Positions 1-8,534 of a stretch of 52,403 nt of DNA are shown here, in pieces. Positions within the stretch are counted from its first letter, which is position 1, and the number at the start of each line of letters is the position of its first letter. The stretch is from the NCBI GenBank assembly GCA_012798315.1, contig JAAZNL010000016.1, forward strand, positions 1-52,403, written 5' to 3'. The notes under the pieces are model-generated. The model did not search any database. It was not told where the DNA came from and saw only the letters and a list, made by a program, of their open reading frames with translations. A program made the position numbers and the translations under genes. Source of the DNA: a candidate division WWE3 bacterium. GTDB taxonomy: Bacteria; Patescibacteriota; WWE3; UBA101185; UBA10185.

Positions 1-3000
1 TCCAGCTTTGATAATAATTGCTACCCCTAAGATTTATCAAATTTTTAAATAATGAGTCTACTTTTTTCGAATATTCAAAACTACAAAGGATGTCCACAGC
101 CAGTATCAAATCATCACCAAGCAACAAACCTTTCGGATAAGTTACTATTTTCTGTAACCATATAAGAAACTCGTCGGAACCTTCAGTCTTATAAATCACT
201 TCAAGAACTTTACCATTGTGGTGATATGGCCACCAATGCATTTCTACAAAATTCTGATCATTCACATTTTTGGATAGGAATGCTTTTTCTTTTCTAATAC
301 AGGCCTTCCATAAGAGTAGACACTCTGTAGGTTTAGTTTCTAGATGCTCATCAATAAAATAGTAAATCCTTGAGTAAACCTCATGGTCGTAGTTTCTAAT
401 AAGGTACTTGAAATATCGTATTGAGATTGCAAAATTAGTTGCAAAACCTGCACCTGATTCTTTCGGGAGTTGCCAAAATTGCCATGCAAAATCAGCTCGT
501 ACATCTGAAGACGATGTTAGTAACAGTTTTTGAAGCAGTTTTTTAAATGGCTTGTCGTTAAATTTTTGCAAACGTAACCATTCCTTTTCGCCGTAAGCAT
601 CCTTATATCTTATATCCTTTACTGCTTCTTTCCTGAATTCCGCAAAAAAAACAAATAAGGATTTGCTTTCCTCCAGTATTTTGTCATCTTCTGTGTTTAT
701 GAAAATACTTAATACTTCCAAAGCATCTTCTGTAGAGAGTTTCCTTATGTGAGAAAAAACATGCACCAAAGCAAGCATTACTTGATGCAATTTTAAGTTT
801 TCAGGGTTTCTAAGGGTTGTGAATGCTAAAGTTTCAATTCTGTACGCTGTATCTATTGAGATAAATCGCTCGCGGGGATTTCCCGGTATAAAAGTATGCC
901 TATTCATTACAAATTGTTCGAGTGCGTTACACGCAAAAGACCGGACATAGAAGTTAGGATCATTAACTAGTGTTTCAATTAACGGCAAAGCATCTTCGAT
1001 ATATTTTCGACCATTTAAGACACAAATATGTCTAAGTAGCCAACAAACCCATACGCGAACACTGGTAATCTGATTTGTATCCTTTCCCGCGATTACTTGT
1101 TTATGAAGGTTGTGTTCACCATTAGGATCATCTGGTTCATTTTCAACAATTGGATCTGGGTCATTAATGAATAATTTAGCTATGCGAAGCGCTTCAACGT
1201 AATAGCCAGTCATCGCCAATTTTTCTCCAAATTGTACGAAAGCTTCTCTACAAGAACTTTGTGGTATACGCTCACATAAAGTAGATATTGAGGGATACTG
1301 AACTAGCCATTTATCTAACAAATCACCGTAAATTTTAGGAAGAAGTTTTCCATCGGAGCTTTCAAAATGACTAAATACGCTTGTAACTGCTCGTTGTTGG
1401 TTTTCAGTTAGGATGGAGTCCTTCCATATCTCTTGAAGCATACTCAACCCTTCGGAATAATCGATACGAATAACTTGAGTTATGGCTTTAGCTACATCCC
1501 AGATTTCAAACATACTTAATGTATTTTTGAAAAATTCGCTATTCAAAAATGTACGCAACAAAGTAATACCGCTACGCCTCGTAGCGTCATTAGATATTAA
1601 GCTAAAAACAGAATCTGTTATATTCCGATCAAGAAATCTGGATCTATTGTTGTATTCAGCATCCTGAGACCATCTAAATAATATTTCTAAAGCATCGCTA
1701 TTTCCTTTACTGGCCTCATCTGTAACAAGTTGTTCTACAAAGATATTCGCAGGTAATCCTTTATATATAGGTATTTTTAGTTGTAATACTGTAACTTCCC
1801 ATTTTAACTCACTTGGTATCTGAGAGTTTCTTAGTTCTTGAAAGATTAAATCCGTTTTATGAGGAATTCCTTGTCTCATTTCCATAAAATCCTTAAGTAT
1901 TTCCAAAGCTATATCCTTTTTAGTTTGATCAGCTAAAGCTAATACTATAACTGGAATAAAGGCTCTGTTTATATAATCTGGATTATCGCGGCAAACATTT
2001 TTTTCAAGTCTAATAATTGTTTTTTGTACAAACGCCCAAGCTTTTTCTGAGTCTGAGGCATATAATTCCTGAAATAACGAGCTAAGGACATTAGTAACAA
2101 AATGGTTATCTGAAACATGAAAGCAACCGCCAGAATTAGAGATCATTCCGCCCATGTGTTCCCAACCTACAAACTTTAGACCTTTTCCAAACCTTCCATA
2201 GTGTTTATCGTACTGGCTGTTAATTAGGTTTATAAAATCCCTTAAGGTCTTTTTAATATCAATTGAATACTCGCGCTTTACAATCTCAAAAATGTCTTTT
2301 GGGGTATCGTGCCAGTAGTTTCCTTGGTCTGACACAAGATCAAACGTCTCCACTACATATTTAAATATAGCCTTTCTAAGCTGGGTGTCATTACTGTCAA
2401 CGTAAATGTCTTTTAAACATTTGCAAATATGCTCAACTTCCCACGCATTGTGATCTCCTCTAGAATAACTGTCTGAATTATATTGATGTCTCTCGCACCG
2501 GTCATCTAATAAAAGTTTAACTAATTCAAACAGCTGCTCACTATAAGAAACATTAGATTTTAGTAGTAAACCAATAATATCGGATACTTCATTCCTAAAA
2601 AAATCCATCCTGAAGAAGTTAATATAGGGACTCTTTACAATATCTGGTAATAACTCCAAGAGATATTTTTGATTTTTAACCATTCCTATATTATTTTTAA
2701 AAACATCAAATGCTTTATGGTAGAAAGGTCCAGAAAGTGCGGCTCTCCACAAATTATTCCAACTCCTAAGGTTAATATTTTTTAGTCCTTCTAGTTTTTC
2801 AAGTACCAAATAATATATTTCAGGATTATTTGTAAGACTTGTTATGCTATTTTTGGACCACGCGATACTTTGTGGTTTTTTCAAAGCATTTAGTGCATCC
2901 TCTACGTTTTTATATATGTTCTTCTTTTCTGTTAGATAGCCTGTATCTTCGGTTAACTCCTTCACACGAGTAGTTATTTCAGACATTAGACTATTTCTTG

Positions 3001-3556
3001 TTACTATTTTGCTTTTTTCCGATCCAAAATATATCTTTTGAAGTACATAGCTATCTAAAATTTCTTCCATATTTTTTGTAGGAAGCCATACTCCGATAAT
3101 AGGTGCAAAAAATGAAATCGCGAGATTTCTGCTTATATCCACATCTGTTTCCCAAAATTTCAATCTGGAAAATAGTTTTATTTCAGCTTCACTAAATTTC
3201 TTCTTTTTTAGAACTCTAAGTATTTCCTCTCCAAAGTAGCGGTAGTTTTCTGAATCATTTTTAACTCTATCTTTTGTAGATTTACAAATAATCAACAACT
3301 CGTCTAATTCTGAAACTTTATTAGATTTTGCCAACTTACTCAAAATCTTCTTTACATCATAATAACCAATTGAATAAGCTTTGACCTCACATATAACTTT
3401 ATGCGAATCATTAAATACTAGATCAAAATCCTGAAGATTTGGTTGCTCCAAAGCAATATAATTAAAATCTGGATATCTTAAATTTTGTAAAAACAAGGAT
3501 ATTGCAGCCCACGCTTGATTATTTATTCCCTTGAAAGTACTAGTACCACCTGTCAT
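1..3556 (-). CDS. Giant protein (at least 1185 codons, truncated by window edge): N-terminal PD-(D/E)XK-like nuclease domain followed by long helical/HEAT-like region
   Basis: Manual reverse-strand translation from ATG at 3556..3554 stays open to position 2. Frame was checked at 2155 and at 4. N-term MTGGTSTFKGINNQAWAAISLFLQNLRY...LQDFDLVFNDSHKVICEVKAY has a D...EVK nuclease-like core. Further on, ALPLIETLVNDPNFYVRSFACNALEQF is HEAT-repeat-like. Missing from the ORF track because its stop lies outside the window. Confidence 0.8.
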   Translation of the reverse strand, partial: MTGGTSTFKGINNQAWAAISLFLQNLRYPDFNYIALEQPNLQDFDLVFNDSHKVICEVKAYSIGYYDVKKILSKLAKSNKVSELDELLIICKSTKDRVKNDSENYRYFGEEILRVLKKKKFSEAEIKLFSRLKFWETDVDISRNLAISFFAPIIGVWLPTKNMEEILDSYVLQKIYFGSEKSKIVTRNSLMSEITTRVKELTEDTGYLTEKKNIYKNVEDALNALKKPQSIAWSKNSITSLTNNPEIYYLVLEKLEGLKNINLRSWNNLWRAALSGPFYHKAFDVFKNNIGMVKNQKYLLELLPDIVKSPYINFFRMDFFRNEVSDIIGLLLKSNVSYSEQLFELVKLLLDDRCERHQYNSDSYSRGDHNAWEVEHICKCLKDIYVDSNDTQLRKAIFKYVVETFDLVSDQGNYWHDTPKDIFEIVKREYSIDIKKTLRDFINLINSQYDKHYGRFGKGLKFVGWEHMGGMISNSGGCFHVSDNHFVTNVLSSLFQELYASDSEKAWAFVQKTIIRLEKNVCRDNPDYINRAFIPVIVLALADQTKKDIALEILKDFMEMRQGIPHKTDLIFQELRNSQIPSELKWEVTVLQLKIPIYKGLPANIFVEQLVTDEASKGNSDALEILFRWSQDAEYNNRSRFLDRNITDSVFSLISNDATRRSGITLLRTFLNSEFFKNTLSMFEIWDVAKAITQVIRIDYSEGLSMLQEIWKDSILTENQQRAVTSVFSHFESSDGKLLPKIYGDLLDKWLVQYPSISTLCERIPQSSCREAFVQFGEKLAMTGYYVEALRIAKLFINDPDPIVENEPDDPNGEHNLHKQVIAGKDTNQITSVRVWVCWLLRHICVLNGRKYIEDALPLIETLVNDPNFYVRSFACNALEQFVMNRHTFIPGNPRERFISIDTAYRIETLAFTTLRNPENLKLHQVMLALVHVFSHIRKLSTEDALEVLSIFINTEDDKILEESKSLFVFFAEFRKEAVKDIRYKDAYGEKEWLRLQKFNDKPFKKLLQKLLLTSSSDVRADFAWQFWQLPKESGAGFATNFAISIRYFKYLIRNYDHEVYSRIYYFIDEHLETKPTECLLLWKACIRKEKAFLSKNVNDQNFVEMHWWPYHHNGKVLEVIYKTEGSDEFLIWLQKIVTYPKGLLLGDDLILAVDILCSFEYSKKVDSLFKNLINLRGSNYYQSW

Positions 3557-4449
3557 ACAGTATTACCCCCTTCTAGAAAACTTACTGTGGTATTAATAGA
3601 GCTAGACATAACAGGCAATTGACCTTTCCATTTCTGAAAAACTTCTACCATCTCAGAATTTATAGTATGAAAAATCATAGTAGGATCGCGCTTTATTAAT
3701 CTCCTTCTCGTAAAAAACTCCGTGATACAGTTGTCTAGGCATTCAGTGAGATTTTCAGCCGTACCTACCTTATGAGTCATGGTTTGAAGTAATGAATGAT
3801 ACAACAGTGATGGCGGTAATTCGTATTCAAATGCATCTACTTTAAATACATAATTCATTTCTCTCAAAATAGCAATAATTTGGTTATCCATGGGGCTACA
3901 GTTGGTCTCATCACCATTAAGAGCATCGCTATAACTATCGGATATATGAATCTGAACATTTTTGAATAATTTATATAACTTCTTGGCATCTGTTAAATCC
4001 TCAAGGTTTAACAATTTTGCAAGTTGCTCACATGAATTAACAACCGCACCTTGATAGGCGGAACTACATTCTATCGCCTGAATAAAATTCCAATAATCAG
4101 AAACTTTTCCTTTTAATTCTGGACTTAACACGATCGCACTGAGTATATTTGTTTTACCTGTACAGTATTCTTTTATGTTAAACACTGCTTCTCGAATTTC
4201 AGAAGTACCTTTGTACTTTTTATCTGTTTTAAAACCTTGACCAGTTTTTACCTCATATACGGTCTCCAATACTTCCCCATCAACTTCTTGGATAAGACGA
4301 ATATCAATAGATTTTTGTGAATTTGGCAGCGGGTAGTCAACATAAAACTCAAGTACCTTCTTACGACCCTGTAGCAGGGTAAGGTACTGTAACAAAGCGA
4401 ATTTATCTTGATAAATAAAACCAAGTCGAGTTGCTCTTATGCTTGACAT
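3553..4449 (-). CDS. Cap4/DUF4297-like dsDNA nuclease-domain protein (~298 aa)
   Basis: RATRLGFIYQDKFALLQYLTLL...KSIDIRLI...VYEVKTGQGF: GFxYQ helix plus D...EVK core. ATG at 4449 preferred over the TTG at 4455 used by the track. Stop TGA overlaps the next gene's ATG (ATGA). Confidence 0.65.
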   Translation of the reverse strand: MSSIRATRLGFIYQDKFALLQYLTLLQGRKKVLEFYVDYPLPNSQKSIDIRLIQEVDGEVLETVYEVKTGQGFKTDKKYKGTSEIREAVFNIKEYCTGKTNILSAIVLSPELKGKVSDYWNFIQAIECSSAYQGAVVNSCEQLAKLLNLEDLTDAKKLYKLFKNVQIHISDSYSDALNGDETNCSPMDNQIIAILREMNYVFKVDAFEYELPPSLLYHSLLQTMTHKVGTAENLTECLDNCITEFFTRRRLIKRDPTMIFHTINSEMVEVFQKWKGQLPVMSSSINTTVSFLEGGNTV

Positions 4450-4508
4450 ATTCAAGGTTATTATAACTCTTAATCGTTCAGTTTCCGTATTATCTTCGTG
4501 TATTTACC

Positions 4509-4553
4509 AAAATGGAACACTCCCTTTTTATACTGTCCCATTTGTTCCATTTT
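4509..4553. promoter_or_regulatory. Inverted repeat AAAATGGAACA...TGTTCCATTTT upstream of the nuclease operon (possible operator)
   Basis: Perfect 11-bp arms at 4509-4519 and 4543-4553. A related half-site (TGTCCCATTT) lies just inside the right arm. Confidence 0.45.
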
Positions 4554-4621
4554 TATCCCAGAGAGTATAATTTTTGAGGTGGGGTTCTAGACCGACATGC
4601 TTCACCAGAATTTATTTTTAC

Positions 4622-4658
4622 CCTATAGTTTGGCATATTTTCGTTTTTATAGTAAAAT
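4622..4658 (+). promoter_or_regulatory. Sigma70-like promoter with CCTATAGT box: CCTATAGTTTGGCA-N17-TAAAAT
   Basis: -35 TTGGCA 4630-4635, 17-nt spacer, -10 TAAAAT 4653-4658; preceded by CCTATAGT. Confidence 0.7.
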
Positions 4659-4733
4659 ATCCGCATCAATAACAGGACGTAGCAAACCTAAACTACAAAG
4701 CTATATAAGTCTATCATCAAAAGGAGAAAACTG

Positions 4734-5324
4734 ATGGACACTATTGCGATCAGCAGAGATGATGCTGAAAAGTATGGTTGCCCATACTGCGGCTACCAAT
4801 CCGGGTTCAATCACGTGTCGGGACGGGGCGCATCGGTTATTACCTGCGGCGAGTGTAAACAATGCTTCATTGTCCTCTCCCCAGGCGTCAACGTTTCGCC
4901 ATTTGGCATCGAATCGGGCAAAGGGCAGAAAGTTTACCCCAAGCTTTCCGAACACCCTCGCAAGGGAACACCAAAGCACGGCGCCCCGGACAAGCGGCCT
5001 GAAAAGGGAGGCGAGTTCTTTCACTCACGCGGTATCGGTCTTGATAACTGCATCTGTTTTGTGTGCGGCACCAGAGACCGGACTGGCAGGGGGCACTTCT
5101 GTCTGAACAACATCGCGGCTTTCGTCACTTGCAAAGCGGCAGGTGAAAGGGTTGTTGCAATGTTTGGACGCGGAGCACGGCTGGATTATCGCGAACGAGA
5201 ACCTGACCGCGTGCAAGTCAAAATCGGCGCCTGCGACAAACATCTTTCCAACCTGAAAAAGCTGGAAAAGCTTACCGAAAACGGCGTCATCACAGAAGAC
5301 ATGGTCCGTCAAGCAGGTGGCTAA
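4734..5324 (+). CDS. Orphan protein with two zinc-ribbon-like Cys clusters (cassette A)
   Basis: SD AAAGGAGAA before ATG. CPYC...CGEC and CFVC...C motifs. GC-richer than its surroundings. Confidence 0.75.
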   Translation: MDTIAISRDDAEKYGCPYCGYQSGFNHVSGRGASVITCGECKQCFIVLSPGVNVSPFGIESGKGQKVYPKLSEHPRKGTPKHGAPDKRPEKGGEFFHSRGIGLDNCICFVCGTRDRTGRGHFCLNNIAAFVTCKAAGERVVAMFGRGARLDYREREPDRVQVKIGACDKHLSNLKKLEKLTENGVITEDMVRQAGG

Positions 5325-5335
5325 TCCTTCTTAAA

Positions 5336-5381
5336 AATGGCACCTCATGGTATAGAGAAATCTAAATCATTGGGTGCCATT
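5336..5381 (+). terminator. Terminator-like hairpin AATGGCACC/GGTGCCATT
   Basis: Inverted repeat just after the cassette A stop; weak T tail. Confidence 0.55.
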
Positions 5382-5454
5382 CCTCTTTAAGTATTCCTTT
5401 CGTTTCATATTTAAATTTACCTACCATTATTAAGATATAATCCATGTAAGTTCT

Positions 5455-5973
5455 ATGAATAATTTAATTTACCTATTTATCTTAATATTAGCTTTATTAG
5501 GATACATAATTTTTATTATTTTTCCCCTTTCTAGGGGTGCTCCCTATGTGCCAACCAGCCAAAAAACCATAATGTCTCTGATAGAAATACTAAACGGATA
5601 CGGAGTTGCTAGTTTTAAAAAAGCTGTAGATCTGGGCTCAGGTGATGGCAGAATAATTATTGCTTTATCTGCAATCGGATTAAGTTGTGACGGTATCGAA
5701 CAAAACAAACTGCTTTTTAAGCTTTCAAAGAGAAAACTTAAAAATTTGAAGTTACTAAATATTAGCAATGTTTTTAACACAAACTTCTTAAAATACAATT
5801 TATCAGATTATGATCTTGTTACTCTCTTTCAAATTCCCTATATTATGCCAAAACTTAAAAATAAACTGCTTAAAGAGCTTAAACCTAACTCATTAATATG
5901 CAGTTATAGTTTTAAAATACCAGGTTTAAATGAGGTGCAAGAGCATAACGGCTGGTACGTGTACAGGACATAG
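5455..5973 (+). CDS. Membrane-anchored class I SAM-dependent methyltransferase
   Basis: N-terminal TM helix; AVDLGSGDGRIIIAL motif I. Confidence 0.75.
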   Translation: MNNLIYLFILILALLGYIIFIIFPLSRGAPYVPTSQKTIMSLIEILNGYGVASFKKAVDLGSGDGRIIIALSAIGLSCDGIEQNKLLFKLSKRKLKNLKLLNISNVFNTNFLKYNLSDYDLVTLFQIPYIMPKLKNKLLKELKPNSLICSYSFKIPGLNEVQEHNGWYVYRT

Positions 5974-6031
5974 AAAAACAGACTCGTAGTTTATTAGCTA
6001 AGGACAATAACTCATTCTAATACCTGTATAT

Positions 6032-6068
6032 CCTATAGTTTGCTAGTTTTCTGTAATTAGTGTAAAAT
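6032..6068 (+). promoter_or_regulatory. Sigma70-like promoter with CCTATAGT box: CCTATAGTTTGCTA-N17-TAAAAT
   Basis: -35 TTGCTA 6040-6045, -10 TAAAAT 6063-6068, 17-nt spacer. Confidence 0.7.
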
Positions 6069-6146
6069 AGTTGTATCGACAACAAAAGTAGCCAAAATAC
6101 CGGTTACAAGTTATCCTAACCTATCGTGTAAAAAGGAGTATGGAAG

Positions 6147-6923
6147 ATGGATGCGCATTACTTGGAGGTTCTTGTGCTAATTGCACGAGATGTTCATGGA
6201 TTTGCTTCAAAGCTTTGTAGCGCGATGGAAACATACGCCTACGTGGCCGTTGCCTCCTTTGATCAGGCCCAAAACGTTATTTCATATGGCAACTGGGCCG
6301 GAAATGTGCCGAATGACATTGTGTCTCGGGCGCCACATGCTGCCTACGGCAAATTGGGTGAACTGGTGTTACAAAGGGCCGGCATCGATGGAAAGCTTAT
6401 TATGACCCCAACCGCGGGCAACGATTTGAGCTTTCACTGGATGGGGGCAGTTGCGCAAAATGGATTTATCATCGCCGTGAGCAAGTGGGCACAAGAGCAC
6501 GATCGTCTATTGGCACTACTGACTCTCTACAATTACGTTCATCACACGCTCAAACTGCATCATGTTGGTTACCGATTTCCAAACCGGAAAGAGTACGTGA
6601 TCGCTAACTCGCGCTTTGGTAATGGCATCCGTCTGGACGCCGTCGATCACATGCGCACGTATTTCCCAACGGAAGGCGATTACTACCGGGAACACCAATG
6701 GTTTCCCGAGGGACCTTACGATGAAGCGCGACACTGGGACTTTGTCACCGACGAGCCCGAGGACCTGCTTAACTTCCTCGCAGCTGCCTACGGTCAGTCC
6801 CCTGTGTTCTTCGACGATGCTGGCAAAAACGATCCTGTCGGCGTTGTTTGGGTTAATGCGGAAGACGGCACCAAGCTCGGTGTTATGGCCCGAAAAACCT
6901 GGTGGAAAGTAGGAGAAATTTAG
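6147..6923 (+). CDS. Orphan hypothetical protein, 258 aa (cassette B)
   Basis: SD AAAAAGGAGT; own promoter and terminator; GC-richer. Confidence 0.7.
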   Translation: MDAHYLEVLVLIARDVHGFASKLCSAMETYAYVAVASFDQAQNVISYGNWAGNVPNDIVSRAPHAAYGKLGELVLQRAGIDGKLIMTPTAGNDLSFHWMGAVAQNGFIIAVSKWAQEHDRLLALLTLYNYVHHTLKLHHVGYRFPNRKEYVIANSRFGNGIRLDAVDHMRTYFPTEGDYYREHQWFPEGPYDEARHWDFVTDEPEDLLNFLAAAYGQSPVFFDDAGKNDPVGVVWVNAEDGTKLGVMARKTWWKVGEI

Positions 6924-6943
6924 ACCAGGATTGCATTACAATT

Positions 6944-6993
6944 GAGGCGATTTTTTACAGGCTTACATAGCTGTGGAAATCGCCTCTTTTTTT
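6944..6993 (+). terminator. Intrinsic terminator GAGGCGATTT/AAATCGCCTC-T7
   Basis: 10-bp stem followed by a T run. Confidence 0.85.
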
Positions 6994-7028
6994 GTGACGA
7001 TTTTGCGAGTTCCATTACCTCGTAGTCT

Positions 7029-7697
7029 TTATTTCAGTAAAATTGTATCTTCCCAAATAACTTTCATATCCGACTGGTTATCCGCATCCGTATGAAATGA
7101 TACGTGGATGTTATTTACAATGGTGCGCTTGTTATATAAACCGGATAGCAATTGCTTCAGCGTTTCTGTTAGTTCATTTACGTCTACATCAGGAACAGTA
7201 AAATTTCCAATTGAAATGTGCGGTTTGTAACAGTCAAAGACACGCGAATATCCGTATTTTTTTAAATACATAAGTTCCTGCTCAGTAAAATAACCGCTAT
7301 CTACACGTTCTAAATCTTTTGTACGTATACTATCGTCTCTATAGACATTTAACAGATTGGTTATTTCTTGATGTAAACGGGGTATTTCATTACTTAATAC
7401 TTCAATAAAAAATATATTGTTCCTCTCGCCATATTTAAGTTCCGAGAATTCTACAGTGTAAGGACGTAACTTTTTAATATAACTTATTATTTCAATTTTA
7501 GCCTTCTCCAAATTATTAATCGGAAAAGGTACTAACGCGTATGACAAATGCGGCGGAATATGCGAATACTTATTGCCAAATTTTTCATTCATGAACCGCT
7601 TAGCACTAATTATTATTGCATTATCAATAATTGAATCTACGGAAAAGACAGTATGCGTAAGTTTGCCATAAAAAGTTGTGCCCGCGTTTTGAATCAT
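7029..7697 (-). CDS. 2H phosphoesterase / 2'-5' RNA ligase-like protein
   Basis: Two H-x-S motifs: PPHLSYALVPFP and KPHISIGNF. Confidence 0.6.
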   Translation of the reverse strand: MIQNAGTTFYGKLTHTVFSVDSIIDNAIIISAKRFMNEKFGNKYSHIPPHLSYALVPFPINNLEKAKIEIISYIKKLRPYTVEFSELKYGERNNIFFIEVLSNEIPRLHQEITNLLNVYRDDSIRTKDLERVDSGYFTEQELMYLKKYGYSRVFDCYKPHISIGNFTVPDVDVNELTETLKQLLSGLYNKRTIVNNIHVSFHTDADNQSDMKVIWEDTILLK

Positions 7698-7705
7698 AAA
7701 CCCAA

Positions 7706-8023
7706 TTACGAAAACGTTACGGAATGCGAAAGACTATTAATTAATCTGGTTTTTTCTTCAGGACTTAAATTTGGATTTAAAAGTCTATTCATTGTTTTGG
7801 CCGCCGTTATAATATGCTCACCGCGTGTATTCATGATCTGACTCAACGATATTCCTTCATACGTAAAATCAACAAAATTTTTGGTATTAAGCCAAATGTC
7901 TATAACAGAACCCAAGTCATCGTAAAGCTCCGGGTAATCTTCTAGTAATAAATTTATATCCTGTTCTTGATAACCTTCACTAATCAATATATTTTTTGCT
8001 TTTGTTTTATCTATTAAATACAT
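7706..8023 (-). CDS. Hypothetical protein, 105 aa, co-operonic with the 2H phosphoesterase
   Basis: Same strand, 8-nt gap to the downstream 2H gene. Confidence 0.65.
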   Translation of the reverse strand: MYLIDKTKAKNILISEGYQEQDINLLLEDYPELYDDLGSVIDIWLNTKNFVDFTYEGISLSQIMNTRGEHIITAAKTMNRLLNPNLSPEEKTRLINSLSHSVTFS

Positions 8024-8132
8024 AATGTGATGATGGAAGATTCAAACACATAAGTCAATGAATAATACAAAAATATTGTGCGGTAAGAAACATATCATAT
8101 AATTACTTAACCCTAAAAACCGGAGAGAGATC

Positions 8133-8456
8133 ATGAGATATGATGACTGGCAGTGCGAGGTTTTGGAGGATATTGCTCTGGAAGTTAACAGTTATAATCC
8201 ACTGGTCAGAGAAAACGTCCGATACTCCGAGTTTGTGAGCAAATCACAAGGACGAGGACGTAAACGGCGCAGAGAACGTGAGATTAGACTGGTAACCTGG
8301 AGAGGAAAAACATGGTCAATTGGAAATCGTCTTACACAAGGACTTGAGTTTTTGATGCAGGATATATTTCCCGAGGAAATGGCTATGAATTCCGAACTGG
8401 ATTGGCTTGCCGCTTTTTTGGAAGCCCTCCGAAACCTTCCAAAAAACCGCAAATGA
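8133..8456 (+). CDS. Orphan basic protein, 107 aa (cassette C)
   Basis: SD GGAGAG, upstream TTGTGC-N16-TATAAT, downstream hairpin. Confidence 0.65.
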   Translation: MRYDDWQCEVLEDIALEVNSYNPLVRENVRYSEFVSKSQGRGRKRRREREIRLVTWRGKTWSIGNRLTQGLEFLMQDIFPEEMAMNSELDWLAAFLEALRNLPKNRK

Positions 8457-8493
8457 TACCCGGTTATTGTCTTTAAAGATGGTATCCGGGTAT
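8456..8493 (+). terminator. Terminator hairpin ATACCCGG/CCGGGTAT
   Basis: Inverted repeat followed by TTGTTTTCTTTTT. Confidence 0.7.
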
Positions 8494-8534
8494 TTGTTTT
8501 CTTTTTCGCCTATTTGAGGGTATAATTCCCTGTC

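Noticed and set aside
4509-4553. Insertion-sequence terminal repeats
   Set aside because: Arms are only 45 bp end to end with no transposase or target-site duplication; fits an operator or hairpin better.
4701-5024. 107-aa minus ORF (and 4744-5106 plus) overlapping cassette A
   Set aside because: Shadow frames of a Cys-motif-bearing ORF that has its own SD and promoter.
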